NCBI RefSeq assembly: GCF_000262305.1 | Contig: NC_017910.1 | Coordinates: forward strand, 3,472,001-3,536,000 | Direction: 5' to 3' | Length of the DNA stretch: 64,000 nt | Source of the DNA: Shimwellia blattae DSM 4481 = NBRC 105725 | Lineage (GTDB): Bacteria; Pseudomonadota; Gammaproteobacteria; Enterobacterales; Enterobacteriaceae | Part shown: positions 16,292 through 24,892 of the stretch, piece by piece | Numbering within the stretch: the stretch's first letter is position 1 | How the letters are laid out: the number at the start of each line of letters is the position of its first letter | Notes under the pieces: generated by a model | Database searches by the model: none | What the model was told of the DNA's origin: nothing | The model's input: the letters and a program-made list of their open reading frames with translations, nothing else | Program-made: the position numbers and the translations under genes

Positions 16292-17083
16292 TTATATTGA
16301 TGTTACCGGAAACCTGAAAAGCCGCTCACTATTATTCAGGATCTGCGCTGCCAGTTGCCCGGGCTCCCCGGGGCGTAGCGTGCACAACACCTGAAAAACC
16401 TCCGCAATACGCTCCGGGCGGTTGGGCTGACCCTGCCAGCCGTTGAGCGGCATATCGGGCGCGTCGGTCTCCAGCAACAGGGCATCTGCCGGCAGGCGGG
16501 CTATCACATCCCGGGTTTTGGCCGCCCGGGGGTAGGTAATGGTGCCCCCCACTCCGATATGGAACCCCAGATCGACAAACCGTTTCGCCTGTTCATAACT
16601 GCCGGCAAAGCCGTGGACCACCCCGCCACGCCCCGGATTGTGGCGGCGCAGGTGCATGGCCAGCTTATCGTGAGTGCGGCGCGAATGGAGGATCAGCGGT
16701 AAATCGTACTGTTTTGCCAGCAGGAGCTGCCCGTCGAGCAGGGCCTCCTGGCGGGCGAAGTGGGGATCATTCATATAGAGATCGAGCCCCGTCTCCCCCA
16801 GGGCGATGACCGGTGAATCCGGCTTTGCCAGCTGCTGCTCAAGCTGCACCAGATGCGCATCAAGATGCCCGGTAACCCAGAGCGGATGCAGGCCCAGCGC
16901 CGGGGAGATAGCGCCAAACCGGCACGCCAGCTCAAGCACCTGCGGAAACTGCGCCGCACTGACCGACGGAACAATAATGCGCTCCACCCCGGCAGCGGCA
17001 GCCAGCGCCAGGCTTTCGGCTTCATGGCCGGTAAAAGGCGGGAAATCAAAGTGGCAGTGGGTATCAATAAAGCGCAGGCTCAC
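16292..17083 (-). CDS. yjjV: YjjV: TatD-family metal-dependent deoxyribonuclease
   Basis: 263 residues (E. coli YjjV 259). The TIM-barrel metal ligands are visible: DTHCHFD at residues 7-13, the glutamate in ALGETGLDLY, histidines in LILHSRR and GVVHGFAG, and the aspartate in LLLETDAPDMPL. It acts as a 3'-5' nuclease by family. The start codon is GTG, and GTGA overlaps the stop of yjjU by 4 bases, indicating translational coupling. Confidence 0.93.
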   Translation of the reverse strand: MSLRFIDTHCHFDFPPFTGHEAESLALAAAAGVERIIVPSVSAAQFPQVLELACRFGAISPALGLHPLWVTGHLDAHLVQLEQQLAKPDSPVIALGETGLDLYMNDPHFARQEALLDGQLLLAKQYDLPLILHSRRTHDKLAMHLRRHNPGRGGVVHGFAGSYEQAKRFVDLGFHIGVGGTITYPRAAKTRDVIARLPADALLLETDAPDMPLNGWQGQPNRPERIAEVFQVLCTLRPGEPGQLAAQILNNSERLFRFPVTSI

Positions 17084-18165
17084 GCCAGGTCCCCTTCAGA
17101 AAAGGTGCCATCGCGGGCGTCATCCGCCCCCCGGGTGATAGTATCACCGGCCTCATTGGCGGCAGGGATCTCAGCCCCGGGCAGGGGAACAGATAGGCCC
17201 CTGACCGGCATCACCCGTGGATGATGGCGCAGCAGTGGCGGCTGCCCGGCCAGTAACGAGCCCACCGTTGCCAGGAAATAGCGGCCACACAGGCGGCCGG
17301 TTTTGTAGTCTGCCCGCAGGGCAGGCTGGCCGCTTCCCAGGGCCATGCTGACCAGCGGTTTAGGGGGATAAATCTCGAAGATACGCACTTTACCCGGCGG
17401 GTTTTCAATAAACCGCTGCATTGATGAATAGCAGTCAGCGTGGTGCTGCACCAGGTTAATCAGCGGCTGCACGCTACTGGCGCTCAGCCAGCGCTCCATA
17501 CGCTTAAACCACTGGGGGGTGTAATACATCTGGGAGGGCACCGTGCGAATAACCACCAGGGTTTGCGCACCCTGGCGCACCGCCTCCTGAACCGGCACAG
17601 CATCGCTTATTCCCCCGTCCTGCCAGGTCACGCCATCCATCTCCACACCATTACGGTAAAAACCGGGGATCGCGCTGGAGGCACGAATCAGATCCAGCCA
17701 GTTTTCCGGCCCGGGGGAGAAATAGCCCGCCGCATAGGTATCGCTGCGACAGGCGCACATATAAAAGCGTTTGCCGCTGTCAAACAGCCGGGCGGCGCTC
17801 TCCATGGCAAGGGGCATCTGGCGGGCGGTGCTGTCCACCAGCCAGTCAAGATCGATAAGGTTGCCGCCGCGCACAAAGCGCACCGGGTTAAAAAATTCCC
17901 GCCGGGTGGTGTAGTGGGTTATCACCGTATGGGCATAACCGGGCTGATGGCAGACAAACGCCGACAGGTTTTGCGCCCCGGCAGAGGTGCCGTAGTAGCT
18001 GTCAAAGGGGTTAAAACGGGCACGCATAAATTCATCGAGTACCCCGGCCGTAAAAATCCCTCGCTGCCCGCCGCCTTCGCAAACGAGCGCGATTTTCCCC
18101 GGTCTGAATGGTGTGATGCCCAGCGGCGTAATATTGCCGAGGGTAACTGGTATCCGCTGCCCCAC
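17080..18165 (-). CDS. yjjU: YjjU: patatin-like phospholipase
   Basis: 361 residues (E. coli 357). The patatin features are intact: the oxyanion loop GGGQRGIFTAGVLD, nucleophile serine in GTSAGAQN, and the catalytic aspartate in DGGISDAVPV. The start codon is GTG and the N-terminus MGQRIPVTLGNITPLG matches E. coli. The C-terminal 60 residues are poorly conserved and low in complexity. It is co-transcribed with yjjV. Its physiological substrate is unknown. Confidence 0.92.
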   Translation of the reverse strand: MGQRIPVTLGNITPLGITPFRPGKIALVCEGGGQRGIFTAGVLDEFMRARFNPFDSYYGTSAGAQNLSAFVCHQPGYAHTVITHYTTRREFFNPVRFVRGGNLIDLDWLVDSTARQMPLAMESAARLFDSGKRFYMCACRSDTYAAGYFSPGPENWLDLIRASSAIPGFYRNGVEMDGVTWQDGGISDAVPVQEAVRQGAQTLVVIRTVPSQMYYTPQWFKRMERWLSASSVQPLINLVQHHADCYSSMQRFIENPPGKVRIFEIYPPKPLVSMALGSGQPALRADYKTGRLCGRYFLATVGSLLAGQPPLLRHHPRVMPVRGLSVPLPGAEIPAANEAGDTITRGADDARDGTFSEGDLA

Positions 18166-18271
18166 TGCCCTTTCCTGTCTTGTTATGGTTCTCTTGTTAT
18201 AGACTGCTCACCGCCGGAAGAAAACCGCAATCGCATCTTTTCGTCTGCGCGGCCAGCCCGGGCGCCCCTCT

Positions 18272-18433
18272 CTAGCCACGCCTGCGCCCGGTAAACAGGC
18301 TGATAAGAAACAGAATAACCCCGACAATAAATACGCCCTTTGCAACCCATGCAGCGGTGCCTGCCAGCCCGCTAAACCCCAGGGCTGCGGCAATCAGCGC
18401 AATCACAAGAAAGATAATACCCCAGCGAAACAT
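18272..18433 (-). CDS. ytjA: YtjA: small DUF1328 membrane protein
   Basis: 53 codons, the same length as E. coli YtjA. The protein reads MFRWGIIFLVIALIAAALGF followed by a Gly/Ala-rich turn and a second hydrophobic helix ending in the basic tail GRRRG: two membrane-spanning segments. A strong GGAGGTGA lies 6 bases before the ATG. It lies 106 bp upstream of yjjU on the same strand. In E. coli osmY lies next to it; here the next gene is prfC, with only 132 bp between. Confidence 0.9.
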   Translation of the reverse strand: MFRWGIIFLVIALIAAALGFSGLAGTAAWVAKGVFIVGVILFLISLFTGRRRG

Positions 18434-18532
18434 AAGCTCACCTCCGCCTGGCTGCCTGCCATGATAACCATACTGTTAATATAGTTTACGGCGGCCGGTC
18501 CGGCAGGATGAATGCCCGTGGCGGGCGAAAGG

Positions 18533-18557
18533 CAGGCATGGCCAGAAGCCATGCCTG
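18533..18557 (-). terminator. Probable terminator hairpin after prfC
   Basis: A perfect 10-bp stem CAGGCATGGC/GCCATGCCTG (18533-18542 with 18548-18557) with a 5-base loop starts 8 bp after the prfC stop. Only a short CCTTTC follows on the minus strand, so termination may be partial. Confidence 0.6.
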
Positions 18558-18565
18558 AGAGAGGA

Positions 18566-20155
18566 TTAGTGCTCGCGGGTTTTGCGGAAGCTCACGTCCG
18601 GGTAGCGCTCCTGGGTGAGGTTCAGGTTGACCATGGTCGGGGCGATATAACTCAGGTTATCGCCACCGTCCAGTGCCAGGTGCTGCTCATTTTTACGTTT
18701 AAATTCTTCGAATTTTTTCACGTCGGCACACTCAACCCAGCGGGCGGTAGAGACGTTCACCGATTCGTAAATCGCCTCAACGTTATATTCGCTTTTCAGG
18801 CGGGCGACCACCACATCAAACTGCAGTACCCCCACCGCCCCGACAATCAGATCGTTGTTGGAGAGCGGACGGAACACCTGCACGGCCCCCTCTTCAGAGA
18901 GCTGCACCAGCCCTTTGAGCAGCTGCTTCTGCTTGAGAGGATCTTTCAGGCGGATACGGCGGAACAGCTCCGGCGCGAAGTTCGGAATACCGGTGAACTT
19001 CATCATTTCACCCTGGGTGAAGGTATCGCCTATCTGAATCGTGCCGTGGTTATGCAACCCGATAATATCCCCCGGGTAGGCCTCTTCCACGTGGGAGCGG
19101 TCACCGGCCATAAAGGTCAGCGCATCGGAGATCACCACATCTTTGCCGGTGCGGACCTGGCGCAGTTTCATGCCCTTTTCATACATACCGGACACCACGC
19201 GCATAAAGGCCACCCGGTCACGGTGTTTCGGATCCATATTGGCCTGAATCTTAAACACAAAGCCGGTGAATTTTTCTTCACTGGCTGTCACTTCGCGGGT
19301 GTCAGTTTTACGCGGCATCGGCGCCGGTGCCCAGGCCACCAGGCCATCGAGCATATGGTCAACGCCGAAGTTACCCAGCGCAGTACCGAAGAATACCGGG
19401 GTTATCTCACCGGCCAGGAACAGCTCTTCATCAAATTCGTTAGAGGCGCCTTTTACCAGCTCCAGCTCATCACGCAGCTGCTGAGCCAGATCCTCACCCA
19501 CGGCCTTATCCAGATCCGGGTTATCCAGCCCTTTGATAATGCGCACTTCCTGGATGGTGTGGCCTTTACCGGTCTGGTAAAGGTAGGTTTCATCTTTATA
19601 GAGATGATAAACCCCTTTGAACAGCTTCCCGCAGCCGATAGGCCAGGTGATGGGCGCACAGCCGATTTTCAGCTCGTTTTCCACCTCATCGAGCAGCTCC
19701 ATCGGATCGCGGATATCCCGGTCCAGCTTGTTCATAAAGGTGAGGATCGGCGTATCGCGCAGGCGGGTTACTTCCATCAGCTTGCGGGTCCGGTCTTCGA
19801 CCCCTTTCGCCGCATCGATAACCATCAGGCAGCAGTCGACCGCAGTCAGCGTACGGTAAGTATCTTCAGAGAAGTCCTCGTGCCCCGGGGTGTCCAGCAG
19901 GTTCACCAGGCAGTCGTGATACGGAAACTGCATCACGGAGGTGGTAATGGAGATCCCGCGCTGTTTTTCCATTTCCATCCAGTCAGATTTTGCGTGCTGG
20001 CTGGAGCCACGGCCCTTTACGGTGCCCGCAGTCTGGATGGCCTGTCCGAATAACAGGACTTTCTCAGTGATGGTCGTTTTACCGGCATCGGGGTGAGAAA
20101 TAATCGCAAAAGTGCGGCGTTTCGCCACCTCCTGCAAATAAGGAGACAAAGTCAT
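18566..20155 (-). CDS. prfC: PrfC: peptide chain release factor 3
   Basis: 529 residues, as in E. coli RF3. It is a translational GTPase that recycles RF1/RF2 from the ribosome. The G1 loop HPDAGKTT, switch motif RGISITTSVMQF, G3 DTPGHEDFSEDT and G4 NKLDRD are all in place in the N-terminal 150 residues, followed by the beta-barrel domains II and III. It has its own start (AAGGAGACAAAGTC before the ATG) and a 170-bp upstream gap for a promoter. Confidence 0.97.
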   Translation of the reverse strand: MTLSPYLQEVAKRRTFAIISHPDAGKTTITEKVLLFGQAIQTAGTVKGRGSSQHAKSDWMEMEKQRGISITTSVMQFPYHDCLVNLLDTPGHEDFSEDTYRTLTAVDCCLMVIDAAKGVEDRTRKLMEVTRLRDTPILTFMNKLDRDIRDPMELLDEVENELKIGCAPITWPIGCGKLFKGVYHLYKDETYLYQTGKGHTIQEVRIIKGLDNPDLDKAVGEDLAQQLRDELELVKGASNEFDEELFLAGEITPVFFGTALGNFGVDHMLDGLVAWAPAPMPRKTDTREVTASEEKFTGFVFKIQANMDPKHRDRVAFMRVVSGMYEKGMKLRQVRTGKDVVISDALTFMAGDRSHVEEAYPGDIIGLHNHGTIQIGDTFTQGEMMKFTGIPNFAPELFRRIRLKDPLKQKQLLKGLVQLSEEGAVQVFRPLSNNDLIVGAVGVLQFDVVVARLKSEYNVEAIYESVNVSTARWVECADVKKFEEFKRKNEQHLALDGGDNLSYIAPTMVNLNLTQERYPDVSFRKTREH

Positions 20156-20325
20156 GATTCAATCTTCTTGTTCTGGCGCGGTCATTACCCACGCATCATA
20201 AATGTAAAGTGGCGACATACCGGCGTATCCGGTCACGCACAGGGGCCGTCCCATTGACCCGGGGTCACAAACCGCGGCCTGAAAAATAGCCCGGGCATTC
20301 TACCTGCCGACACGGGGCAAACCAA

Positions 20326-21003
20326 TTACTGTTTACACAGTAATTGCTCCAGTTGTGCCAGAGAAGCCACCTGCCAGTCAGGCGTTATGCCCTCCGGCTG
20401 CGGGCGTTGATGGGCATTGAGCCAGCAGGTGGCCAGCCCCGCATTAATACCGCCGAGAATGTCCGATTCTGCGGTATCCCCCACCATCAGCACCCGTTCC
20501 CGGGGCGGATTGCCCATCTGCTGCAGGGCATAATCAAAGATTTTACGATCCGGCTTCGCCACCCCGACCTGCTCAGAGATCACCAGCAGATCAAACATCT
20601 CACGCAGCCCGGTGCGGGCCAGGCGGGTTTGCTGAAGCGCAGTAAAGCCGTTGGTGATTATCCCCATGCGCACCTTGCCGCGCAGGGCATTGAGCAGGGA
20701 AACCGCGCCGGGTAGCGGCGTACAAATCTCCGCCATGGCATTTAAAAATGCCTGATTAAGATCCCCCGGCGCCACGTTCAGGCGCTCTGCCCAGCTGGCA
20801 AAGCGGCGCACCTGTAGCTGGGAGGCGGTAATCGCGCCGTTCTGATAATCCACCCACAGGGGTTTATTCACGGCCTGGTAGGCCAGAAAATCATCCCGGG
20901 TAAAGGTTACGCTGTAGTCGTTAAACATGCGCTGCAGGCCGCTGAACGCATCGAACGTAAACAGGGTTTCATCCGCGTCAAAAAGGATCCAGTCCCACTT
21001 CAT
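20326..21003 (-). CDS. yjjG: YjjG: HAD-family nucleotidase (dUMP/5-fluoro-dUMP house-cleaning)
   Basis: 225 residues, as in E. coli. HAD motifs: DADETLF (nucleophile Asp at residue 9), IITNGF, a KPDRKIFDYAL lysine and GDTAESDI. E. coli YjjG hydrolyses dUMP, dTMP and non-canonical pyrimidine nucleotides, including mutagenic analogues. The ATG at 21003 (MKWDWILFDADETLF) is preferred to the upstream in-frame start by comparison with the family. It lies 59 bp downstream of rimI. Confidence 0.95.
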   Translation of the reverse strand: MKWDWILFDADETLFTFDAFSGLQRMFNDYSVTFTRDDFLAYQAVNKPLWVDYQNGAITASQLQVRRFASWAERLNVAPGDLNQAFLNAMAEICTPLPGAVSLLNALRGKVRMGIITNGFTALQQTRLARTGLREMFDLLVISEQVGVAKPDRKIFDYALQQMGNPPRERVLMVGDTAESDILGGINAGLATCWLNAHQRPQPEGITPDWQVASLAQLEQLLCKQ

Positions 21004-21062
21004 TACTTCACCTTGTGCTTTTCGGCCCCGCAATATCCTTACCACGTATGGCGTGAATCCGG

Positions 21063-21506
21063 TTACCCCAGAGGAAGCGCCATCACAATGGCATCTTCCC
21101 GTCCTTCTGCGGTGGGGTAATAGTTACGTCGTACTGTTACTTCGTTAAATCCCAGGCTTTCATACAGGGCAATGGCCCCGGCATTTGAGGCGCGCACCTC
21201 CAGCCACAGGGTCAGAATGTCGCGCTGCTCCAGTGTTGCTATCAGGTGGGTCAGCAACGCACGCCCCAGCCCGCGCCGCTGGCAGGCGGGGTCAATGGCA
21301 ATATTAAATAGCGTAGCCTCATCAAGCACAATCTGGGTAATGGCAAACCCGGCCATGGCGCCGTCGTGGTCGATACGTAAATTCAGGTAGCGCTCGCCCT
21401 GGTTACTGAGCAGTGTTTTTTCGCTCCAGGGAAAGGCATGGCTACGCCGCTCAATCACCAGCGCTGCGGCCAGAGAGTCCGTGCTGAGGGTAGAAATCGG
21501 GTTCAT
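21063..21506 (-). CDS. rimI: RimI: ribosomal protein S18 N-alpha-acetyltransferase
   Basis: 147 residues (E. coli 148). It is a GNAT fold: acetyl-CoA-binding motif QRRGLGRAL, catalytic/aromatic features in LYESLGFNEVTVRRNYY, and the substrate region ERRSHAFPWSEKT. It acetylates the N-terminal alanine of S18. The ATG at 21506 (MNPISTLSTDS) matches the family; the longer frame would lie further inside holD. It overlaps the 3' end of holD by 56 bases, implying coupled translation. Confidence 0.95.
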   Translation of the reverse strand: MNPISTLSTDSLAAALVIERRSHAFPWSEKTLLSNQGERYLNLRIDHDGAMAGFAITQIVLDEATLFNIAIDPACQRRGLGRALLTHLIATLEQRDILTLWLEVRASNAGAIALYESLGFNEVTVRRNYYPTAEGREDAIVMALPLG

Positions 21507-21888
21507 GTTCACAAATCTGCTGCCACAGCGCTCTGCGCGCCGCGCCACTTTGTTGAAGTTCATCCAGCGCCGGGGTATCCAGCTGTGCTCCCGCCAGGGC
21601 CAGGGGCTGATCGATAGCCATCCGCCAGCTATTGCAACGGCTGCCTTGCGGCAATATGGCCAGTTGTTCCGGGGTCAGACACTGTACCTGATCGGCGCTC
21701 AGCGCCAGGCTTAAGAGGACATCCCGTACCAGGGGATCGTCCAGCGCCGGGGGTTCACTGGCCACAATCACCAGCCGGGTTTGCCCGGATAAGGCCACCG
21801 CAATTTCCCCCTGCAACGCCGCAGGGCGGCGCAGCGTCCACTGGGTTATCCCCAGTTGCTGTAGTTGCCAGTCGCGTCGGGAAGTCAT
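21451..21888 (-). CDS. holD: HolD: DNA polymerase III psi subunit
   Basis: 145 residues (E. coli 137). The conserved N-terminal segment MTSRRDWQLQQLGITQW, which binds the chi subunit, is essentially identical. The core (LVIVASEPPALDDPLV, QCLTPEQLAILPQG) and the C-terminal LWQQICEHEPDFYP are recognisable. Psi links the clamp loader to chi and thereby to SSB. The C-terminus is about 8 residues longer than in E. coli (QHGLSGRSAGD). It is first in the holD-rimI-yjjG group. Confidence 0.94.
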   Translation of the reverse strand: MTSRRDWQLQQLGITQWTLRRPAALQGEIAVALSGQTRLVIVASEPPALDDPLVRDVLLSLALSADQVQCLTPEQLAILPQGSRCNSWRMAIDQPLALAGAQLDTPALDELQQSGAARRALWQQICEHEPDFYPQHGLSGRSAGD

Positions 21889-22026
21889 AGCGAAACCTGT
21901 GTTGATCCGAAGGCCGCTAAATATACCAAATCCACCGGGCTGGCGCTATGTCGGACCGCGACCGCCAGGTGTCAGGCGCAGAGGCTTAGGTATATAATCG
22001 CCGCTTACCGAAAAAAGGAGTAATGA

Positions 22027-23055
22027 ATGTCTGCTTATACCCCGGCAAGTGAAGTCTTGCTGCGCCACAGTGATGATTTCGCCCAAAGCCGCGTTCTGTT
22101 TGCCGGAGATTTGCAGGATGACCTGCCCGCGCGCCTGGAGACCGCCCAAAACCGGGCCTGCACCCAGCAGTACCACCACTGGCAGAACCTGTCTGCCCTC
22201 ATGGGGGATGCCGTGCAGTTCGGGCTCACGGCAGATGCCGCCACCGTTGGCGACAGCGACACGCTTATCTACTACTGGCCGAAAAACAAACCCGAAGCCC
22301 ACTTTCAGCTGATGAACCTGCTGGCGCTGCTGCCGGTGGGCAGCGATATTTTTGTGGTCGGCGAGAACCGCAGCGGCGTGCGCAGCGCCGAACAGATGCT
22401 TGCGGAATTCGCCCCGCTGAATAAAGTCGACAGCGCCCGGCGCTGCGGGCTCTATTACGGCAAACTGGAAAAACAGCCCGCCTTCAACCCGGAAGCCTGG
22501 TGGGGCGAATACCAGGTCAACGGCCTGACCATTAAAACCCTGCCCGGGGTCTTTAGCCGCGACGGGCTGGATGTGGGCAGCCAGCTGCTGCTTTCCACCC
22601 TCAGCGCCCACAGCAAAGGCAAAGTGCTGGATGTGGGCTGCGGCACCGGGGTGCTGGCGGTAAGCCTTGCCAGCCACTCGCCGAAAGTGCGCCTGACCCT
22701 GAGTGATGTCTCTGCCCCGGCGCTGGCCGCCAGCAAAGCCACCCTCGCGGCGAACGGTGTTGAAGGTGACGTGGTTGCCGGTAATGTCTACTCCGGGGTC
22801 ACAGGCCGCTTTGATATGATAATGTCCAACCCGCCGTTCCATGACGGGCTGCAAACCAGCCTTGATGCGGCCCAGACCCTGATTCGCGGAGCCGTGCGCC
22901 ACCTGAATATTGGCGGCGAGCTGCGCATTGTGGCGAACGCCTTTCTGCCCTACCCGGATCTTCTGGATGAGACTTTCGGTAATCATGAAGTTATCGCCCA
23001 GACCGGGCGCTTTAAGGTGTACCGCTCGGTAATGAGCCGTAACAGCAAGCGCTAA
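22027..23055 (+). CDS. rsmC: RsmC: 16S rRNA (guanine-1207-N2) methyltransferase
   Basis: 342 residues (E. coli 343). It is a duplicated methyltransferase fold: the N-terminal half is degenerate, and the C-terminal half carries the SAM motif VLDVGCGTGVLAVSLA and the catalytic NPPFHDG at about residues 268-274, typical of amino-group methylation. It is divergent from holD across 138 bp. A weak ATG context with AAAGGAG upstream is used. Confidence 0.96.
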   Translation: MSAYTPASEVLLRHSDDFAQSRVLFAGDLQDDLPARLETAQNRACTQQYHHWQNLSALMGDAVQFGLTADAATVGDSDTLIYYWPKNKPEAHFQLMNLLALLPVGSDIFVVGENRSGVRSAEQMLAEFAPLNKVDSARRCGLYYGKLEKQPAFNPEAWWGEYQVNGLTIKTLPGVFSRDGLDVGSQLLLSTLSAHSKGKVLDVGCGTGVLAVSLASHSPKVRLTLSDVSAPALAASKATLAANGVEGDVVAGNVYSGVTGRFDMIMSNPPFHDGLQTSLDAAQTLIRGAVRHLNIGGELRIVANAFLPYPDLLDETFGNHEVIAQTGRFKVYRSVMSRNSKR

Positions 23056-23114
23056 GTTTTACGCGCAAAATGCCGCTTTTTGCAGCACTCAGAAAAGCGG
23101 CGCAAAATTAACTG

Positions 23115-23142
23115 TTGACGCCTGCCAGAAAAGCTCTAGAAT
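23115..23142 (+). promoter_or_regulatory. Sigma-70 promoter of the leucine tRNA operon
   Basis: TTGACG (23115-23120) and TAGAAT (23137-23142) are separated by 16 bp and followed by the GC-rich discriminator GCGCCTCC, the hallmark of stringently controlled stable-RNA promoters. It lies 41 bp before the first tRNA. Confidence 0.85.
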
Positions 23143-23183
23143 GCGCCTCCGTGGTTGTGATTCTCTTTGAGAATTAACGGTAC

Positions 23184-23270
23184 GCGAAGGTGGCGGAATT
23201 GGTAGACGCGCTAGCTTCAGGTGTTAGTGTCTTAACGGACGTGAGGGTTCAAGTCCCTCTCTTCGCACCA
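23184..23270 (+). tRNA. leuV: tRNA-Leu(CAG), copy 1
   Basis: 87 bases with encoded CCA end. The acceptor stem GCGAAGG pairs with the 3' CTTCGC, there is a long class II variable arm (TGTCTTAACGGACG), and the TTCAAGT T-loop is intact. The anticodon CAG is at 23218-23220. It corresponds to the E. coli leuQPV cluster next to rsmC. Confidence 0.97.
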
Positions 23271-23299
23271 AAAACCACGCAAGATATCGTTCGCACTGC

Positions 23300-23386
23300 G
23301 CGAAGGTGGCGGAATTGGTAGACGCGCTAGCTTCAGGTGTTAGTGTCTTAACGGACGTGAGGGTTCAAGTCCCTCTCTTCGCACCA
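23300..23386 (+). tRNA. leuP: tRNA-Leu(CAG), copy 2
   Basis: 87 bases, identical to copy 1 throughout. The spacer from copy 1 is 29 bp. Anticodon CAG at 23334-23336. Confidence 0.97.
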
Positions 23387-23411
23387 ATGCGAAAACGATA
23401 TCAGAAACTGT

Positions 23412-23498
23412 GCGAAGGTGGCGGAATTGGTAGACGCGCTAGCTTCAGGTGTTAGTGCCTTAACGGGCGTGAGGGTTCAAGTCCCTCTCTTCGCACCA
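23412..23498 (+). tRNA. leuQ: tRNA-Leu(CAG), copy 3 (variable-arm variant)
   Basis: 87 bases, identical to copies 1 and 2 except for two changes in the variable arm (GTC to GCC and GAC to GGC). They face each other, so a T-A pair becomes C-G and the stem is kept. A short ACTCC-TTCG-GGAGT hairpin follows directly, without a T-run. Confidence 0.97.
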
Positions 23499-23575
23499 CT
23501 CCTTCGGGAGTCCCTCTCCAGGTAGTCCTTGCTGTTTATTCCCCCATGAATTTTTTATGTGACTCTCTTCAGAGT

Positions 23576-23821
23576 TCAGACTCCGCTATTTCCGCTCAGC
23601 AGCGTCAGCGCCATCATCAGCCCACCGGCAAATGTCAGCCCGGAAGGCAACAGCAGATAATGGCGTAAATGCCGGTTGAACAGCATTACCGTGGTGCTCA
23701 GCATCCCCAGCACCAGAATCACCCGCCACTGGGCAGCACTCAGCCCCCATATGGCCCCCGCCGCCGTCAGTACGGCCGGCAGAATGATCCCCCAGCCACT
23801 TCTCAGTTGTTGTTGCAGCAT
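23576..23821 (-). CDS. yjjZ: YjjZ: small DUF1435 membrane protein
   Basis: 81 residues from the ATG at 23821 (GGGGG upstream). A start at 23842 is possible but would leave only one base to the Fur box. Three hydrophobic segments (IILPAVLTAAGAIWGL, VILVLGMLSTTVML, LTFAGGLMMALTLL) suggest a small integral membrane protein. It matches the position and size of E. coli yjjZ between the leucine tRNAs and fhuF. The Fur box just upstream implies iron control. Function unknown. Confidence 0.8.
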   Translation of the reverse strand: MLQQQLRSGWGIILPAVLTAAGAIWGLSAAQWRVILVLGMLSTTVMLFNRHLRHYLLLPSGLTFAGGLMMALTLLSGNSGV

Positions 23822-23843
23822 ATGGCCCCCGGCAACCATCATT

Positions 23844-23862
23844 GATAATGAGATGCATTATC
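23844..23862 (-). promoter_or_regulatory. Fur box of yjjZ
   Basis: GATAATGAGATGCATTATC matches the 19-bp Fur consensus GATAATGATAATCATTATC at all positions of both outer 7-base arms. It lies immediately upstream of yjjZ. Confidence 0.8.
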
Positions 23863-23945
23863 ATATGATAGCTATTATCAATTGTCACCATCGGCGCAAC
23901 ATAACATTTGCGGGCCCCCCCTTGTTTATCTCTTAGCACGCAGAT

Positions 23946-23964
23946 AGTATTGGCAATCATTATC
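23946..23964 (+). promoter_or_regulatory. Fur box of fhuF
   Basis: AGTATTGGCAATCATTATC matches the 19-bp Fur consensus in 14 positions, including the whole right-hand ten bases AATCATTATC. It lies 24 bp before the fhuF start codon, where it would overlap the promoter. Confidence 0.75.
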
Positions 23965-23987
23965 ATTACTATTACAACTTACCCGCG

Positions 23988-24776
23988 ATGGCACTGCCTA
24001 CAGAATCCTCTTTCCTGCTTCCCCTGTCCGGTAGCACAAGTCCTGGCGCGGCGGCAGATCTCTCCACGACCCTGCAGCCGTTTTTTGCCCGGCAGCGCCC
24101 ATATTTTAATGAATTTATCCACTTCGGCGGCCAGCCTGCGGCCCGGCAGCAACATTTTGATGAATGGCGCAAGCCCGCCAGTCTCAGCACCCTGCTGGCC
24201 TGCTACGGTGACCATATCTACCGCCACCACCCGCACGGGCAGCGCGAGCCTAAACCGCTGGTGTCATTATGGGCCCAGTGGTTTACCGGGCTGCTGGTTC
24301 CCCCCCTGATGATGGCCCTGCTGACCCAGCGCCAGGGGCTGGATATTTCACATGGCGCCATTGCCACCGGGTTTCATGAGGCCGGGCGCGCGGCCACCTT
24401 CTGGATAGCCGGAAACGAAGATCCGCAGATAACCGCACTCGGCCCCCGGGCGCGGCTGGAAGCGCTGTGGACCACCACAATGCAGCCAGTGGTGGACCGG
24501 CTGGCGGAGCACGGCGGCGTCAGCAGCAAATTAATCTGGAGCAATACCGGCTATCTGGTGGGCTGGTTTCTTGGTGAGTTAAGGCCGCTACTGGGGGATG
24601 CCCTGGTCAGTGAGCTGCGCCACAGCTGTTTTAATGAGCAAACGCTGCTTTGCGGGGCACAGAATCCGCTGTTTCGCACCATGCTGCTGCGGGACGGGCT
24701 ATACGTGCGCCGCACCTGCTGCCAGCGCTATCGCCTGCCGGATGTTAAATCCTGTGGTGACTGCACCCTGAAATAA
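23988..24776 (+). CDS. fhuF: FhuF: ferric siderophore reductase
   Basis: 262 residues, as in E. coli. It is a cytoplasmic [2Fe-2S] protein that reduces ferric hydroxamate siderophores to release iron. The C-terminal cluster ligands are CC at residues 244-245 and CGDC near 256-259, the unusual C-C-x10-C-x2-C pattern of this family. It is monocistronic and Fur-controlled by the site upstream. Confidence 0.95.
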   Translation: MALPTESSFLLPLSGSTSPGAAADLSTTLQPFFARQRPYFNEFIHFGGQPAARQQHFDEWRKPASLSTLLACYGDHIYRHHPHGQREPKPLVSLWAQWFTGLLVPPLMMALLTQRQGLDISHGAIATGFHEAGRAATFWIAGNEDPQITALGPRARLEALWTTTMQPVVDRLAEHGGVSSKLIWSNTGYLVGWFLGELRPLLGDALVSELRHSCFNEQTLLCGAQNPLFRTMLLRDGLYVRRTCCQRYRLPDVKSCGDCTLK

Positions 24777-24892
24777 CCCCCGGAACAATCCGGGAATAGC
24801 GTTTTTCTGGCCGTATCTGCCGCCTGGTGGTTTACAGCGCATATCTCCTTGTGACAGATTAGCGCAGCATTCATCAGGAGATTAGTAAAAGC

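Noticed and set aside
23072..23101. Hairpin GCCGCTTTT/AAAAGCGGC after rsmC as a terminator
   Set aside because: The loop is 12 bases and no T-run follows; it may act weakly, but I could not support it against the adjacent tRNA promoter region.
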